Part shown: positions 48,539-57,357 of the stretch, one piece after another
Layout: each line of letters opens with the position of its first letter
Position numbering within the stretch: position 1 is the first letter of the stretch
Assembly: GCF_049739465.1 (NCBI RefSeq)
Contig: NZ_JBMHHY010000005.1
Span: 335,505-399,504 of the forward strand
Source: Embleya sp049739465
GTDB lineage: Bacteria; Actinomycetota; Actinomycetes; Streptomycetales; Streptomycetaceae
Length of the DNA stretch: 64,000 nucleotides
Direction: 5' to 3'
Program-made: the position numbers and the translations under genes
The notes under the pieces: model-generated
Told to the model about the DNA's origin: nothing
Seen by the model: the letters and a program-made list of their open reading frames with translations, nothing else
Databases searched by the model: none

Positions 48539-48578
48539 CCTCGGCCGGCCCCGGATTCCGTTCCGGGGCCGGCCGAGG
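48539..48578. terminator. bidirectional hairpin terminator
   Basis: A perfect 17-bp stem (CCTCGGCCGGCCCCGGA and complement) with a 6-base loop lies between the sortase and the convergent pigment hydroxylase. Flanking ACAC/GTGT can extend the stem. Confidence 0.9.
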
Positions 48579-48595
48579 CGTGTGTGGGGTACGAC

Positions 48596-50287
48596 CTACC
48601 GGTCCGTTTCCCCGGCCACCCCCGCTGCGGCGCCGGCTCCCGTGCGTCCCGTCACCGTGCGCAGGACCGCGGTCAGCGTGCCCTCCGGGTCGGGCTCGGC
48701 GGCCGGGACGCGCCATGCGACGAAGCCGTCCGGGCGGATCAGCACCGCGCCCTCGTCGGTGACCCCGTGTCGGGTCGCCCAGTCCTCGTCCGGCGCGGTG
48801 ACCAGGTCCACCGTCGCGGCCTCCGCCTCGGTACCCACCCGGTACACCGCCAGCGGCACCCCGACCAGAGCGCTCGCGCGCCGCGCCGACCGCTGCCACG
48901 CCGCGCCCGCCGGGCCCGCGCCGACCAGCAGCACCGGCGTGCTCTCGTACAGATCCAGCGTGGACACCCGCACCCCGTCCCGGTGCAGCCACACATGCGG
49001 CGCCCGACTCCCGGGCTCGCCGCCCGGCGGGCGGAACCGCTCCGGCAACACCGGCAGTTCCGGGTCCGCGCCGAGCACCGCGGCGGAGGTGTAGCGATAG
49101 CCCAGCACCGCGCCGAGCACCCCGGGCTGTTTGCCGCCGGCCACCGGGGGAGCGGCATACCCGGGGTGGCTGTGCTCGGCCGAACGGGTGGACGCGCGCG
49201 CGGCGGTGGCCCGGGCCACCGGTCGGCGTTCGGCCTCGTAGGTGTCCAACAACTCGGGCGCCGCGTGCCCGTCGAGCACGGCCGCCAGTTTCCAGGCCAG
49301 GTTGTGCGCGTCCTGGATGCCGGTGTTCGAGCCGAACGCCCCGGTCGGCGACATCTCGTGGGCGGCGTCCCCGGCCAGGAACACCCGCCCGACCCGATAG
49401 TGCTCCGCCACCCGCTCGGCCGCGTGCCACGGCGCCTTCCCGGTGATCTCCACGTCCAGGTCCGGGACGCCCGCCGCGGCACGGATGTGCTCGGCGCAGC
49501 GCGCGTCGGTGAACGCCTCGATCGGCTCGCCCCGTTCCGGATGCCAGGGCAGATGGAAGACCCAGCGCTCCCGGTTGTCCACCGGCAACAACGCGCCCTC
49601 GCCCTGAGGGTTCGTCAGATAGCAGACGATGAACCGCCGTTCGCCGACGAACTCGGCCAACCGACGGGAGGAGAAGGTCACGCTCACGTTGTGGAAGAGG
49701 TCCCCGGGCCCGGACACCGCCACGCCCAGCCGCTCGCGCACCGGACTGCGCGGCCCGTCGGCGGCGACCAGATAGTCCGCCCGCACCAGGTGCCGCTGTC
49801 CGCTCGCCCGGGTCTCGATTACCGCGGTGACCCCGTCCTCGTCCGGCTCGAAGGACAACAGCTCGGTGCCGAACCGCAGTTCGCCGCCCAGTTCGCGCGC
49901 GTAGTCGGCCAGCACCGGCTCCAGATCGTTCTGGCTGCACAGACACCACGAGCTGGGACTGAACGCGGCCGGCCCGCCACCCGGGTCGATCTGCTTGAAC
50001 AGCCACTCCTGTTCGTCCCCGGCGATGGTGTCCGCCTGGAGGATGCCGTGGTTGTCGGCCAGCACGGCGGACGCGGCGCGGACTCGATCCTCGACCCCCG
50101 CGGTACGGAACAGCTCCATCGTGCGCACGTTGTTCCCGCGCCCGCGCGGATGCCGCGAGGTGTCGGCGTGCCGCTCCACCAGCAGATGCGGCACGCCGAG
50201 TCGGCCCAGGAACACGGACGTGGACAGCCCGACCAGCGAGCCGCCCACGACCAGGACCGGTACCCGGTGTTGGATCTCGGGGTTCAT
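48596..50287 (-). CDS. whiE ORFVIII: FAD-dependent aromatic polyketide hydroxylase (WhiE ORFVIII-like)
   Basis: This 563-aa class A flavin monooxygenase has the FAD motif VVGGSLVGLSTSVFLGRLG (from residue 14), the DG motif VAADGPRSPVRERLG and the GD motif FLAGDAAHEMSPTGAFGSN. The C-terminal thioredoxin-like domain is typical of the TcmG/RdmE group. It uses NAD(P)H and O2 to hydroxylate an aromatic polyketide. ATG 50287 has TGGAG. Its divergent position beside ORFI-VII is exactly that of whiE ORFVIII in Streptomyces coelicolor, where it modifies the spore pigment. Confidence 0.9.
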   Translation of the reverse strand: MNPEIQHRVPVLVVGGSLVGLSTSVFLGRLGVPHLLVERHADTSRHPRGRGNNVRTMELFRTAGVEDRVRAASAVLADNHGILQADTIAGDEQEWLFKQIDPGGGPAAFSPSSWCLCSQNDLEPVLADYARELGGELRFGTELLSFEPDEDGVTAVIETRASGQRHLVRADYLVAADGPRSPVRERLGVAVSGPGDLFHNVSVTFSSRRLAEFVGERRFIVCYLTNPQGEGALLPVDNRERWVFHLPWHPERGEPIEAFTDARCAEHIRAAAGVPDLDVEITGKAPWHAAERVAEHYRVGRVFLAGDAAHEMSPTGAFGSNTGIQDAHNLAWKLAAVLDGHAAPELLDTYEAERRPVARATAARASTRSAEHSHPGYAAPPVAGGKQPGVLGAVLGYRYTSAAVLGADPELPVLPERFRPPGGEPGSRAPHVWLHRDGVRVSTLDLYESTPVLLVGAGPAGAAWQRSARRASALVGVPLAVYRVGTEAEAATVDLVTAPDEDWATRHGVTDEGAVLIRPDGFVAWRVPAAEPDPEGTLTAVLRTVTGRTGAGAAAGVAGETDR

Positions 50288-50643
50288 CACTACTCCAGCG
50301 TTGGCGAGGACTGCGGACCCGGCCGCCGGGCGCGGCGACCGGTGGTCCGTCGGGGTCCTCCTGTTCCCGCTGATCCCGGGAGGGCGGTGCGACACGCCGA
50401 ATATCACTCAAATGCCCTCAAAAGATGCAAAGGGTGATGACTCGCCGCCACGCTCGAATCTCGAGGCCGGGTCCCGACGGACGGATCGGTCGGGTGTCCG
50501 GGTGCGATCGTGCGGCAGGCGCGACACACCGTCGCCACCCCCGCGTCCCCGTCCCCCGGGCGGCGTCGGCGCGACCCGGTCCCCCGGGATCGCCCCCAGC
50601 GGACCATCCGACGCCGGCCGAACCCCCTGACCAAAGGAATGAC
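50288..50643. promoter_or_regulatory. divergent promoter region of the spore pigment genes
   Basis: This 356-bp spacer separates the divergent ORFVIII and ORFI. A short AT-richer core around 50400-50445 contains ATCAC and GTGAT half-sites 26 bases apart and is the only such stretch nearby. In S. coelicolor both whiE promoters lie in the equivalent gap and are developmentally controlled, ORFVIII by the late sporulation sigma factor SigF; exact boxes could not be assigned here. Confidence 0.55.
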
Positions 50644-51831
50644 ATGGACACCCTCGTCCACTCCGCGGCGAACCCCACCGTCGACACCTCGGCCAAGCTC
50701 CGGGTGCTGCTCATGCTGGAACTGCACGAAGACTCGGAGCAACGTTTCCTCGACGCCTACGAACACATCCGCCATCAGGTCGCCGCCGTCCCCGGCCACC
50801 TGCGCGACCAGTTGTGCCAGTCGATCGAGGACCCGCGCCAGTGGCTGATCACCAGCGAGTGGACCGGCAGCGCCGAATACCTGGAGTGGGTGGACAGCCC
50901 CGAGCACCAGGTGATGGTCCAGCCGCTGCACGGTTGTGTACGCGGCACCCGGTCGCTGCGCTTCGCGGTGACCCGGGAGACCGACCTGCACGCGCCCGGC
51001 GGTCCGGTGATCACCAACGGGCCCGGCGAAGCGAAGGCGAAGGCGAAGGCGGGCCGGGCGAAAGCGACTCCGGCCGCGAAGACGCGCCCCGCCGCCCCGA
51101 CCGGGCCGGCCGTGGTCCGCTGCGCGCTCACCTTCACCGTCAAGCCCGGCAGCGAGGCCGAGGTGGCGAGGATCCTGGCCGGCTACCAGTCCCCGAAGGC
51201 CCGCGTCGACGCCCAGACCTCGCTGCGCCGTACGTCGGTGTTCATGCTCGGGAACCGCGTCGTGCGGGCGATCGAAGTCGAGGGCGACCTGCGCGCCGCG
51301 CTGCGCCACGTGGCCGAACAGCCGCAGGTACGGGCCGCCGAGGAGGCGCTGAACCCGCATCTGGAGGAGGCCCGCGACCTCAACGACTCGGAGGCCGCCC
51401 GGGCGTTCTTCATGCGCTCCTCGCTCGCCGAGGCATACCACCTGACCGCGCCCACGCGAAAGTCGGGCGAGCCGCAGAGCACCCGGCGGGCGCTGCTCTA
51501 CCCGGTCCGGCACGGCTGCGGCGAATCCGCCGCGACCCTGCTGCAGCGACACGACGAACGGGTACTCGTCGCCGCCGGCGGGCCGATCGCCGCCGCTTCG
51601 GTGTTCCTGCGCGGCGACACGCTGATCCGGGTGCTGGACGTGCGCGGCTCGCTGGACGAGGACCCGGCGCTCGCCCTGGGCGTGGACCGCAAGGAATCCG
51701 CCGCCCGACTGGGCCGGCTGCTCGACCTCGGCGACCTCGGCGAACTCGACACCGACGAGGGGCTGCGCCGGTTGTTGGCCGCCGCCGAGACGACCCTGGT
51801 CACCGACCGGCGCGCCGACCGCGACGCCTGA
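50644..51831 (+). CDS. whiE ORFI: SchA/CurD-domain spore pigment protein (WhiE ORFI-like)
   Basis: This 395-aa protein has two SchA/CurD-like domains (about 15-120 and 155-380) joined by an Ala/Lys/Pro-rich linker (GEAKAKAKAGRAKATPAAK). The role of this family in spore-pigment biosynthesis or deposition is not settled. ATG 50644 follows AAAGGA. It is the first gene of the pigment operon and is followed by a cupin across a strong hairpin. Confidence 0.87.
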   Translation: MDTLVHSAANPTVDTSAKLRVLLMLELHEDSEQRFLDAYEHIRHQVAAVPGHLRDQLCQSIEDPRQWLITSEWTGSAEYLEWVDSPEHQVMVQPLHGCVRGTRSLRFAVTRETDLHAPGGPVITNGPGEAKAKAKAGRAKATPAAKTRPAAPTGPAVVRCALTFTVKPGSEAEVARILAGYQSPKARVDAQTSLRRTSVFMLGNRVVRAIEVEGDLRAALRHVAEQPQVRAAEEALNPHLEEARDLNDSEAARAFFMRSSLAEAYHLTAPTRKSGEPQSTRRALLYPVRHGCGESAATLLQRHDERVLVAAGGPIAAASVFLRGDTLIRVLDVRGSLDEDPALALGVDRKESAARLGRLLDLGDLGELDTDEGLRRLLAAAETTLVTDRRADRDA

Positions 51832-51836
51832 TCCCC

Positions 51837-51866
51837 CGGGCGGCGTCCCGCCCGGGACGCCGCCCG
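51837..51866 (+). terminator. intercistronic hairpin between whiE ORFI and ORFII
   Basis: A perfect 14-bp stem (CGGGCGGCGTCCCG and complement) begins five bases after the ORFI stop and ends just before the ORFII ribosome site. It may attenuate transcription or protect the upstream mRNA. Confidence 0.6.
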
Positions 51867-51885
51867 CCACTTGGAGGTGGCACAC

Positions 51886-52302
51886 ATGACCACGCAGACC
51901 GTACGCATCGTCGACGTCGACGAGATCGAGCCCAACCGGCGCCGGGGCGGTGACCTGAGGGTCATGCTCGGCCCGGCGACCGTGGGCTCCACCAGCGGCT
52001 TCATGGGCCTGGCCCTGATCGAGCCGGGCGAGATGATCACCGAGCACTACCACCCCTACTCCGAGGAGTTCATCCACGTCGTCGCCGGGACCCTGGAGGT
52101 CGACCTGGACGGCGTCGCCCACGAACTCCGCCCCGACCAGGGCCTGATGATCCCCAAGCACATGCGACACCGATTCCGCAACGTCGGCCGGGTCCAGGCG
52201 CGGATGGTCTTCCAACTCGCCCCGTTGGCGCCCCGACCGGAACTGGGGCACGTCGACACGGAGGGGAACGAGCCCATCGAGTCCGTGGGCGCCGACTCTT
52301 GA
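51886..52302 (+). CDS. whiE ORFII: cupin-fold polyketide cyclase-like protein (WhiE ORFII-like)
   Basis: This 138-aa single-cupin protein has EHYHPYSEEFIHVVAGTLEV (motif 1) and MIPKHMRHRFRNVG (motif 2). The equivalent whiE ORFII protein is part of pigment biosynthesis, probably helping ring formation. ATG is preceded by TTGGAGGTGG. Its TGA overlaps the ketosynthase start as TTGA, so stoichiometric translation is likely. Confidence 0.87.
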   Translation: MTTQTVRIVDVDEIEPNRRRGGDLRVMLGPATVGSTSGFMGLALIEPGEMITEHYHPYSEEFIHVVAGTLEVDLDGVAHELRPDQGLMIPKHMRHRFRNVGRVQARMVFQLAPLAPRPELGHVDTEGNEPIESVGADS

Positions 52303-53567
52303 GGCGCCGGGTGGCGGTCACCGGCGTCGGCGTGGTGGCACCCGGTGGCGTGGGCGTCGCCGCGTTCTGGGACCTGCTGATGGCCGGTCGTACGGCGACC
52401 CGAGGCATCACCTTCTTCGACCCCACCGGCTTCCGTTCCCGGATCGCCGCCGAATGCGACTTCGACCCGATCGGGTGCGGCGTCGATCCGGACCGGGCCC
52501 GACGCGCGGACCGATACGTGCAGTTCGCGCTCGCCTCGGCGGCGGAGGCGGTCGCGGACAGCGGCCTGGACCGCGACACCGAGGACCCCTGGCGGATCGG
52601 CGTCTCGCTGGGCACCGCCGTGGGCGGCACCACGCGCCTGGAGCACGACTACATCGCGGTCAGCCGGACCGGCGAGCGGTGGGGCGTCGACCACCGGCAC
52701 GCCGACCCCTTCCTGCACCGGGCGTTCTCGCCGAGCACGCTGGCCGCCGAAGTGGCCGAGGAGTTCGCGGTACGCGGCCCGGTACAGACCGTCTCGACCG
52801 GCTGCACGTCCGGCCTGGACGCGATCGGCTACGCCGCGCACGCGATCGAGGAGGGCCGGGCCGACGTCTACCTCGCCGGCGCCGCCGACTCGCCGATCTC
52901 GCCGATCACGGTCGCCTGCTTCGACGCCATCAAGGCGACCTCGACCCGCAACGACGACCCCGCGCACGCCTCCCGACCCTTCGACGCGGACCGGGACGGC
53001 TTCGTCCTCGGCGAGGGCGCCGCCGTCCTGGTCCTGGAGGAACTCGGGCACGCCCGCGACCGCGGCGCGGAGGTCTACTGCGAGGTCGGCGGGTTCGCCA
53101 CGCGCGGCAACGCGCACCACATGACCGGCCTGACCCGCGAGGGCCTGGAGATGTCCGAGGCGATCGACCGCGCGCTGGCCGACGCGCGCGTGGACCCCGG
53201 CGCGATCGACTACGTCAACGCGCACGGCTCGGGCACCAAGCAGAACGACCGACACGAGACGGCGGCGGTCAAGCGCTCCCTGGGCGAGCACGCCTACCGC
53301 ACCCCGATGAGCTCGATCAAGTCGATGGTCGGCCACTCGCTCGGCGCGATCGGCGCGATCGAACTGGCCGCGTGCGCCCTGGCGATGCGGCGCGGTGCGG
53401 TGCCGCCCACGGCGAACTACCAGACGCCGGACCCGGAATGCGACCTCGACTACGTGCCGGGGACCGCCCGCCCGATGACCCTCAAGACGGTGCTCTCGGT
53501 CGGCAGCGGGTTCGGCGGCTTCCAGTCCGCGGTGGTCCTGGACCGTCGGGAAAGGAGACCCCGGTGA
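52299..53567 (+). CDS. whiE ORFIII: type II PKS ketosynthase alpha (WhiE ORFIII-like)
   Basis: This 422-aa ketosynthase/acyltransferase-like subunit performs decarboxylative condensation of malonyl-ACP in the minimal PKS. Catalytic C169 (TVSTGCTSGLDAIG), H309 (VNAHGSGTKQND), K341 and H346 (SIKSMVGHSLGAIG) are all present. The TTG start overlaps the cupin stop; a GTG at 52311 would remove the first four residues. It forms a heterodimer with the next gene product, which overlaps as GTGA. Confidence 0.94.
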   Translation: MRRRVAVTGVGVVAPGGVGVAAFWDLLMAGRTATRGITFFDPTGFRSRIAAECDFDPIGCGVDPDRARRADRYVQFALASAAEAVADSGLDRDTEDPWRIGVSLGTAVGGTTRLEHDYIAVSRTGERWGVDHRHADPFLHRAFSPSTLAAEVAEEFAVRGPVQTVSTGCTSGLDAIGYAAHAIEEGRADVYLAGAADSPISPITVACFDAIKATSTRNDDPAHASRPFDADRDGFVLGEGAAVLVLEELGHARDRGAEVYCEVGGFATRGNAHHMTGLTREGLEMSEAIDRALADARVDPGAIDYVNAHGSGTKQNDRHETAAVKRSLGEHAYRTPMSSIKSMVGHSLGAIGAIELAACALAMRRGAVPPTANYQTPDPECDLDYVPGTARPMTLKTVLSVGSGFGGFQSAVVLDRRERRPR

Positions 53568-54820
53568 ACACTCTCGCCCCCGGACGCACCGTGGTGACCG
53601 GCATCGGCGTGGTCGCCCCCAACGGCATCGGCGCCGACGTGTTCTGGAAGGCGACCCGCGAGGGCCGCTGCGTGCTCGACCGGATCTCCCGCGAGGGCTG
53701 CGAACACCTGCCGCTGACCGTCGCCGGCGAAGTGCGCGACTTCGACCCGGCCGCCACGGTCGAGGAGCGTTTCCTGGTCCAGACCGACCGCTTCACCCAC
53801 TTCGCGCTGGTCGCCGCCGACCAGGCGCTCGCCGACGCGGCGCTGGGCCCGACATCCACCTTCGGCGTCGGGGTGACCACCGCGAGCTGCTCCGGCGGCG
53901 GCGAGTTCGGCCAGCGCGAACTCCAGAACCTGTGGGGCCGGGGTCCCGGATACGTCGGGCCCTACCAGTCGATCGCCTGGTTCTACGCCGCCACCACCGG
54001 CCAGATCTCCATCCGGGGCGGCTTTCGCGGCCCGTGCGCGGTGCTGGCCAACGACGAGGCGGGCGGCCTGGACGCGCTTGCACACGCGGCCCGCACCATC
54101 CGCCGCGGCACCGACGCGGTCGTGGTCGGCGGCGCGGAAGCCCCGCTCGCCCCCTACTCGATGGTCTGCCAACTCGGCTACGACGCACTCAGCCTGGTCG
54201 CCGAACCCGCGCTGGCCTACCTCCCGTTCACCTCCGCCGCGCGCGGCTTCGCGCCGGCCGAGGGCGGTGCGATGTTCGTCCTCGAGGACGAACACGCGGC
54301 TCGCCGGCGCGGCGCCCGGATCCGCGCCGAAGTCGCCGGGCACGGCGCGACGTTCACCGGCACCGCCGGCTGGGGACCCTCCCGACACGGCCTCGCCCGG
54401 GCCATCCGCGAGGCCCTCGCCGAGGCCGACTGCACGCCCCGGGACATCGACGTCGTGTTCGCCGACGCGCTCGGCGTGCCCGAGGCCGACCACGCCGAAG
54501 TACTGGCCCTGGCCGACGCGTTGGGCGCGCATGCGGCCAAGGTGCCGGTGACCGCGCCCAAGGCCGGCATCGGTCGCGCCTACTGCGGCGCGCCGCTGCT
54601 CGACTGCGTCGCCGCGATCCTGGCGATGGAGCACGGCGTACTGCCGCCCACCCCCGGCGTCTTCGACATCTGCCACGACCTGGACCTGGTCACCGGCCAG
54701 GCCCGGCCCGCCGACCTGCGCACGGCCCTGGTGCTCAGCCGGGGCCTGATGGGCCACAACGCCGCCCTGGTGCTGCGCCGCGGCGACGGCCGCGACGGTG
54801 CCGCCGCAGGCAAACCCTGA
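53564..54820 (+). CDS. whiE ORFIV: type II PKS chain-length factor / ketosynthase beta (WhiE ORFIV-like)
   Basis: This 418-aa partner of the ketosynthase sets chain length. The position of the KS-alpha cysteine is E165 (LANDEAGGLDALAHA), so it is not a condensing subunit. In most chain-length factors this residue is a conserved glutamine that promotes malonyl decarboxylation; glutamate here is a notable change. GTG start is coupled to KS-alpha by GTGA. The remainder (SCSGGGEFGQREL; GVPEADHAEVLALADALG; TAPKAGIGRAYCGAP) is typical. Confidence 0.92.
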   Translation: MNTLAPGRTVVTGIGVVAPNGIGADVFWKATREGRCVLDRISREGCEHLPLTVAGEVRDFDPAATVEERFLVQTDRFTHFALVAADQALADAALGPTSTFGVGVTTASCSGGGEFGQRELQNLWGRGPGYVGPYQSIAWFYAATTGQISIRGGFRGPCAVLANDEAGGLDALAHAARTIRRGTDAVVVGGAEAPLAPYSMVCQLGYDALSLVAEPALAYLPFTSAARGFAPAEGGAMFVLEDEHAARRRGARIRAEVAGHGATFTGTAGWGPSRHGLARAIREALAEADCTPRDIDVVFADALGVPEADHAEVLALADALGAHAAKVPVTAPKAGIGRAYCGAPLLDCVAAILAMEHGVLPPTPGVFDICHDLDLVTGQARPADLRTALVLSRGLMGHNAALVLRRGDGRDGAAAGKP

Positions 54821-54850
54821 ACACCCGAAGGACCCGAAAGGAAGCCCTCG

Positions 54851-55105
54851 ATGGACGGACCCTTCACCTACGAAGAACTCGCCGCGCTGATGAAGTCCTG
54901 CGCCGGCGTCACCGCGGAGCCGGACCGGATGCGGCGCCCCGAATCGACGTTCGAGGAATTCGGACTCGACTCGCTGGGCCTGCTCGGCATCGTCTCCGAA
55001 CTGGAACGGCGCTACCAATTCCCGCTCGGCGGTGATGTGGACCAGTGCAAGACGCCGCGCGAGTTCCTGGAAACCACCAATTCCCAACTCACCTCCGGAG
55101 TGTGA
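54851..55105 (+). CDS. whiE ORFV: acyl carrier protein (WhiE ORFV-like)
   Basis: This 84-aa acyl carrier protein has the phosphopantetheine attachment serine S41 in FEEFGLDSLGLLGI. It carries the growing polyketide for the neighbouring ketosynthase pair. ATG follows AAAGGAAG. The stop is one base before the cyclase ATG. Confidence 0.93.
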   Translation: MDGPFTYEELAALMKSCAGVTAEPDRMRRPESTFEEFGLDSLGLLGIVSELERRYQFPLGGDVDQCKTPREFLETTNSQLTSGV

Positions 55106-55106
55106 C

Positions 55107-55589
55107 ATGCCCGGCCACACCGACAACGACATCGTCATCGCCGCCCCGCTCGACCTCGTCTGGGACATCACCAACGACGTGGACAACTGGACCGAACTGT
55201 TCAGCGAATACGCGTCGGTGGAGGTCCTCGACCGCGACGACGCCAAGGTCACCTTCCGGCTGACCATGCACCCCGACCAGGACGGCAAGGTCTGGAGCTG
55301 GGTGTCCGAGCGCGAGGCCGACCGGGAGAGCCGCACGGTGTGGGCCCGCCGGGTGGAGACCGGGCCGTTCGCGCACATGCACATCCGCTGGGAATACCAC
55401 GAGGCCCCCGACGGTGTGCGGATGCGCTGGGTGCAGGACTTCGCGATGAAGGAGACCGCCCCGGTCGACGACGCGTGGATGACGGACAACATCAACCGCA
55501 ACTCGCGCGTGCAACTGGAACTGATCCGGGACAAGATCCAGCAGCGCGCCCGGGAGATGGGCCTGGCACCCACCGTACGCACCTGGTGA
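55107..55589 (+). CDS. whiE ORFVI: aromatase/cyclase, SRPBCC fold (WhiE ORFVI-like)
   Basis: This 160-aa Bet v1-like (START/SRPBCC) aromatase/cyclase has the family start DNDIVIAAPLDLVWDITNDV and VQDFAMKETAPVDDAWM near the C-terminus, which lines the polyketide pocket in the related WhiE and TcmN enzymes. It catalyses first-ring closure and aromatisation. Directly follows the ACP gene. Confidence 0.92.
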   Translation: MPGHTDNDIVIAAPLDLVWDITNDVDNWTELFSEYASVEVLDRDDAKVTFRLTMHPDQDGKVWSWVSEREADRESRTVWARRVETGPFAHMHIRWEYHEAPDGVRMRWVQDFAMKETAPVDDAWMTDNINRNSRVQLELIRDKIQQRAREMGLAPTVRTW

Positions 55590-55627
55590 ACCCCGCGTCG
55601 TCGCCGTCCCCGCGCGACGACGCCCCA

Positions 55628-55664
55628 CCGGCGGGGCCGCGCCCACCCGGCGCGGCCCCGCCGG
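55628..55664 (+). terminator. intercistronic hairpin between whiE ORFVI and ORFVII
   Basis: A perfect 16-bp GC stem (CCGGCGGGGCCGCGCC and complement) with a 5-base loop lies in the 109-bp gap between the two cyclase genes. It may reduce transcription of the last gene or stabilise the upstream message. Confidence 0.6.
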
Positions 55665-55698
55665 CCCTCGCCCCGCACCCCGTAAGGACGAAAACGTC

Positions 55699-56034
55699 AT
55701 GCATCGCACCCTGATCGTGGCCCGGATGAAGCCCGACGCCGCGCCGCGGATCGCCGACATCTTCGCCGACTCCGACACCGGCGAACTCCCGCACCTGGTC
55801 GGCGTGACCGGGCGCAGCCTCTTCCAGTTCGGCGACCTGTACCTGCACCTGATCGAGGCCGACCGGCCGCCGGGACCGGCCGTCGCCAAAGTCGCCGGAC
55901 ACCCGCGGTTTCGCGAGATCAGCCAACGACTCGCCGAGCATGTGGCCGCCTACGACCCGCAGACGTGGCGGTCGCCGCAGGACGCGATGGCCCGCGAGTT
56001 CTACCGCTGGGAGCGCGACGCCGCCCACGGATAG
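55699..56034 (+). CDS. whiE ORFVII: TcmI-type polyketide cyclase (WhiE ORFVII-like)
   Basis: This 111-aa dimeric ferredoxin-fold cyclase of the TcmI family starts HRTLIVARMKPDAAPRIADI, with GRSLFQFGDLYLHLIEAD in the middle and a C-terminal EFYRWE. It closes late rings of the aromatic polyketide. Last gene of the pigment operon. Confidence 0.92.
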   Translation: MHRTLIVARMKPDAAPRIADIFADSDTGELPHLVGVTGRSLFQFGDLYLHLIEADRPPGPAVAKVAGHPRFREISQRLAEHVAAYDPQTWRSPQDAMAREFYRWERDAAHG

Positions 56035-56270
56035 CACGAACGGCCGTGCCGGCCGAGACCGCACACGCCCTGGCCGAACCGGACGAGGTCGGCGTGTCGG
56101 TGCTGTCCCTGATCACCGACCCCACGTACGGCGGAGTGGCCGGGCCAGGGCGATCGTCCGGGCGCCGGATCGGGAGCGGGCGATCGCGCGGGCCGAGCCC
56201 GCGTCCGTTTCCTGAATCCCGATCCGTGGTTTTCCCGTTCTCTCCCGAATCCGAAGGTGGATCATCGCTC

Positions 56271-57305
56271 ATGTACGCACCCCGTCTGCATTTGCTCGGC
56301 TGGGTCACCGCACTGACCCTGGTGGGCACGGTGATCGCACCGGTCGCCCACGCGCAGGGGCGGCGCTTCGTCCATCCCGGCGAGTCGATCCAGGCGGCGG
56401 TGGATGCCGCCGCGCCGGGCGAGGTGGTCGACGTACTGCCCGGCACCTACCCGGGCAGTGTGTTGATCGGCACGGACGGCGTGACGTTGCGCGGGGTGGG
56501 CGAGCGTACCGTGATCGTCCCGGGCGACCCGGCCGGCAACGCGTGTGCGGCGGCCGGGCACGGGGTGTGCGTGTTCGGCACGGCGGAGCACCGGGTGGCC
56601 GACGTGCGGATCCAGTCGTTGACCGTCACCGGGTTCGCCAAGAGCGGCGTCTTCGGGAGTGGGACCGAACGGATGCGGGTGCGGCGGGTGTTCGCGCACG
56701 GCAACGGGGAGCACGGCATCGGTCAGGAGAATTCCACGCGGGGTGAGTTGACGGACAACACCGCCGACGACAACGGTCAGGCGGGCCTGTTCCTGGCGGA
56801 TACCGCGGACGCGATGGGGGCGAGCATCGCGCGCAACCACGCCGGCGGGAACCGGTTGGGCGTGCACATCCGGCGCGGGCGCGAACTGGTCGTCGAGTAC
56901 AACGATTTGACCGGGAACTGCGCCGGAGTGTTCATCGTGGGCGACGACAAGCCGCCGATCGCCGGGGCGTTGGCGGTGCGGCGGAATCGGATCGACGGGA
57001 ACAACAAGTATTGCCCGCCGAATCCCCGGCTCGACTTCATCCAGGGCACCGGGATCGTGCTCACCGGCGCCCAGGAGACGCACGTGAGCGACAACCGCGT
57101 CCGCGACAATCAGGGCCAATCCTCGCTGTCGGGAGGCATTCTCGTGCTGCCCAGCTTCGCCGGGCGGTTGACCGCGAACAATGTGATCCGGGACAACGTG
57201 GTGATGGGCAACGCGCCGGTGGACCTGGCGAATCGGGAGGGTGCGGCGGTCAATACGTTCGAGCGCAATGTGTGTGCTCGGTCCGAACCGGCCGGGCATT
57301 GTTGA
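56271..57305 (+). CDS. secreted right-handed beta-helix protein
   Basis: This 344-aa protein has a Sec signal peptide (residues about 1-29, ending APVAHAQG) and then repeated beta-helix coils. The start is SIQAAVDAAAPGEVVDVLPG, a pattern shared with nitrous-oxidase accessory (NosD)-like and pectate-lyase-like proteins, and Asn/Asp-rich turns recur (ENSTRGELTDNTADDNGQAG). Cysteines late in the protein (NCAG, KYCPP, NVCARSEPAGHC) may form disulphides. No catalytic residues are evident. ATG 56271 is preceded by GAAGGTGG. Confidence 0.82.
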   Translation: MYAPRLHLLGWVTALTLVGTVIAPVAHAQGRRFVHPGESIQAAVDAAAPGEVVDVLPGTYPGSVLIGTDGVTLRGVGERTVIVPGDPAGNACAAAGHGVCVFGTAEHRVADVRIQSLTVTGFAKSGVFGSGTERMRVRRVFAHGNGEHGIGQENSTRGELTDNTADDNGQAGLFLADTADAMGASIARNHAGGNRLGVHIRRGRELVVEYNDLTGNCAGVFIVGDDKPPIAGALAVRRNRIDGNNKYCPPNPRLDFIQGTGIVLTGAQETHVSDNRVRDNQGQSSLSGGILVLPSFAGRLTANNVIRDNVVMGNAPVDLANREGAAVNTFERNVCARSEPAGHC

Positions 57306-57330
57306 GCGTTGGCGAACTCTCTTGGTGAGC

Positions 57331-57347
57331 TGCCGACTTCGGGTCGG
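57331..57347. terminator. small hairpin between convergent genes
   Basis: GCCGAC-TTCGG-GTCGGC gives a 6-bp stem with a stable TTCG-type loop between the convergent beta-helix protein and multicopper oxidase genes. Confidence 0.6.
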
Positions 57348-57357
57348 CGGCGGTGGA

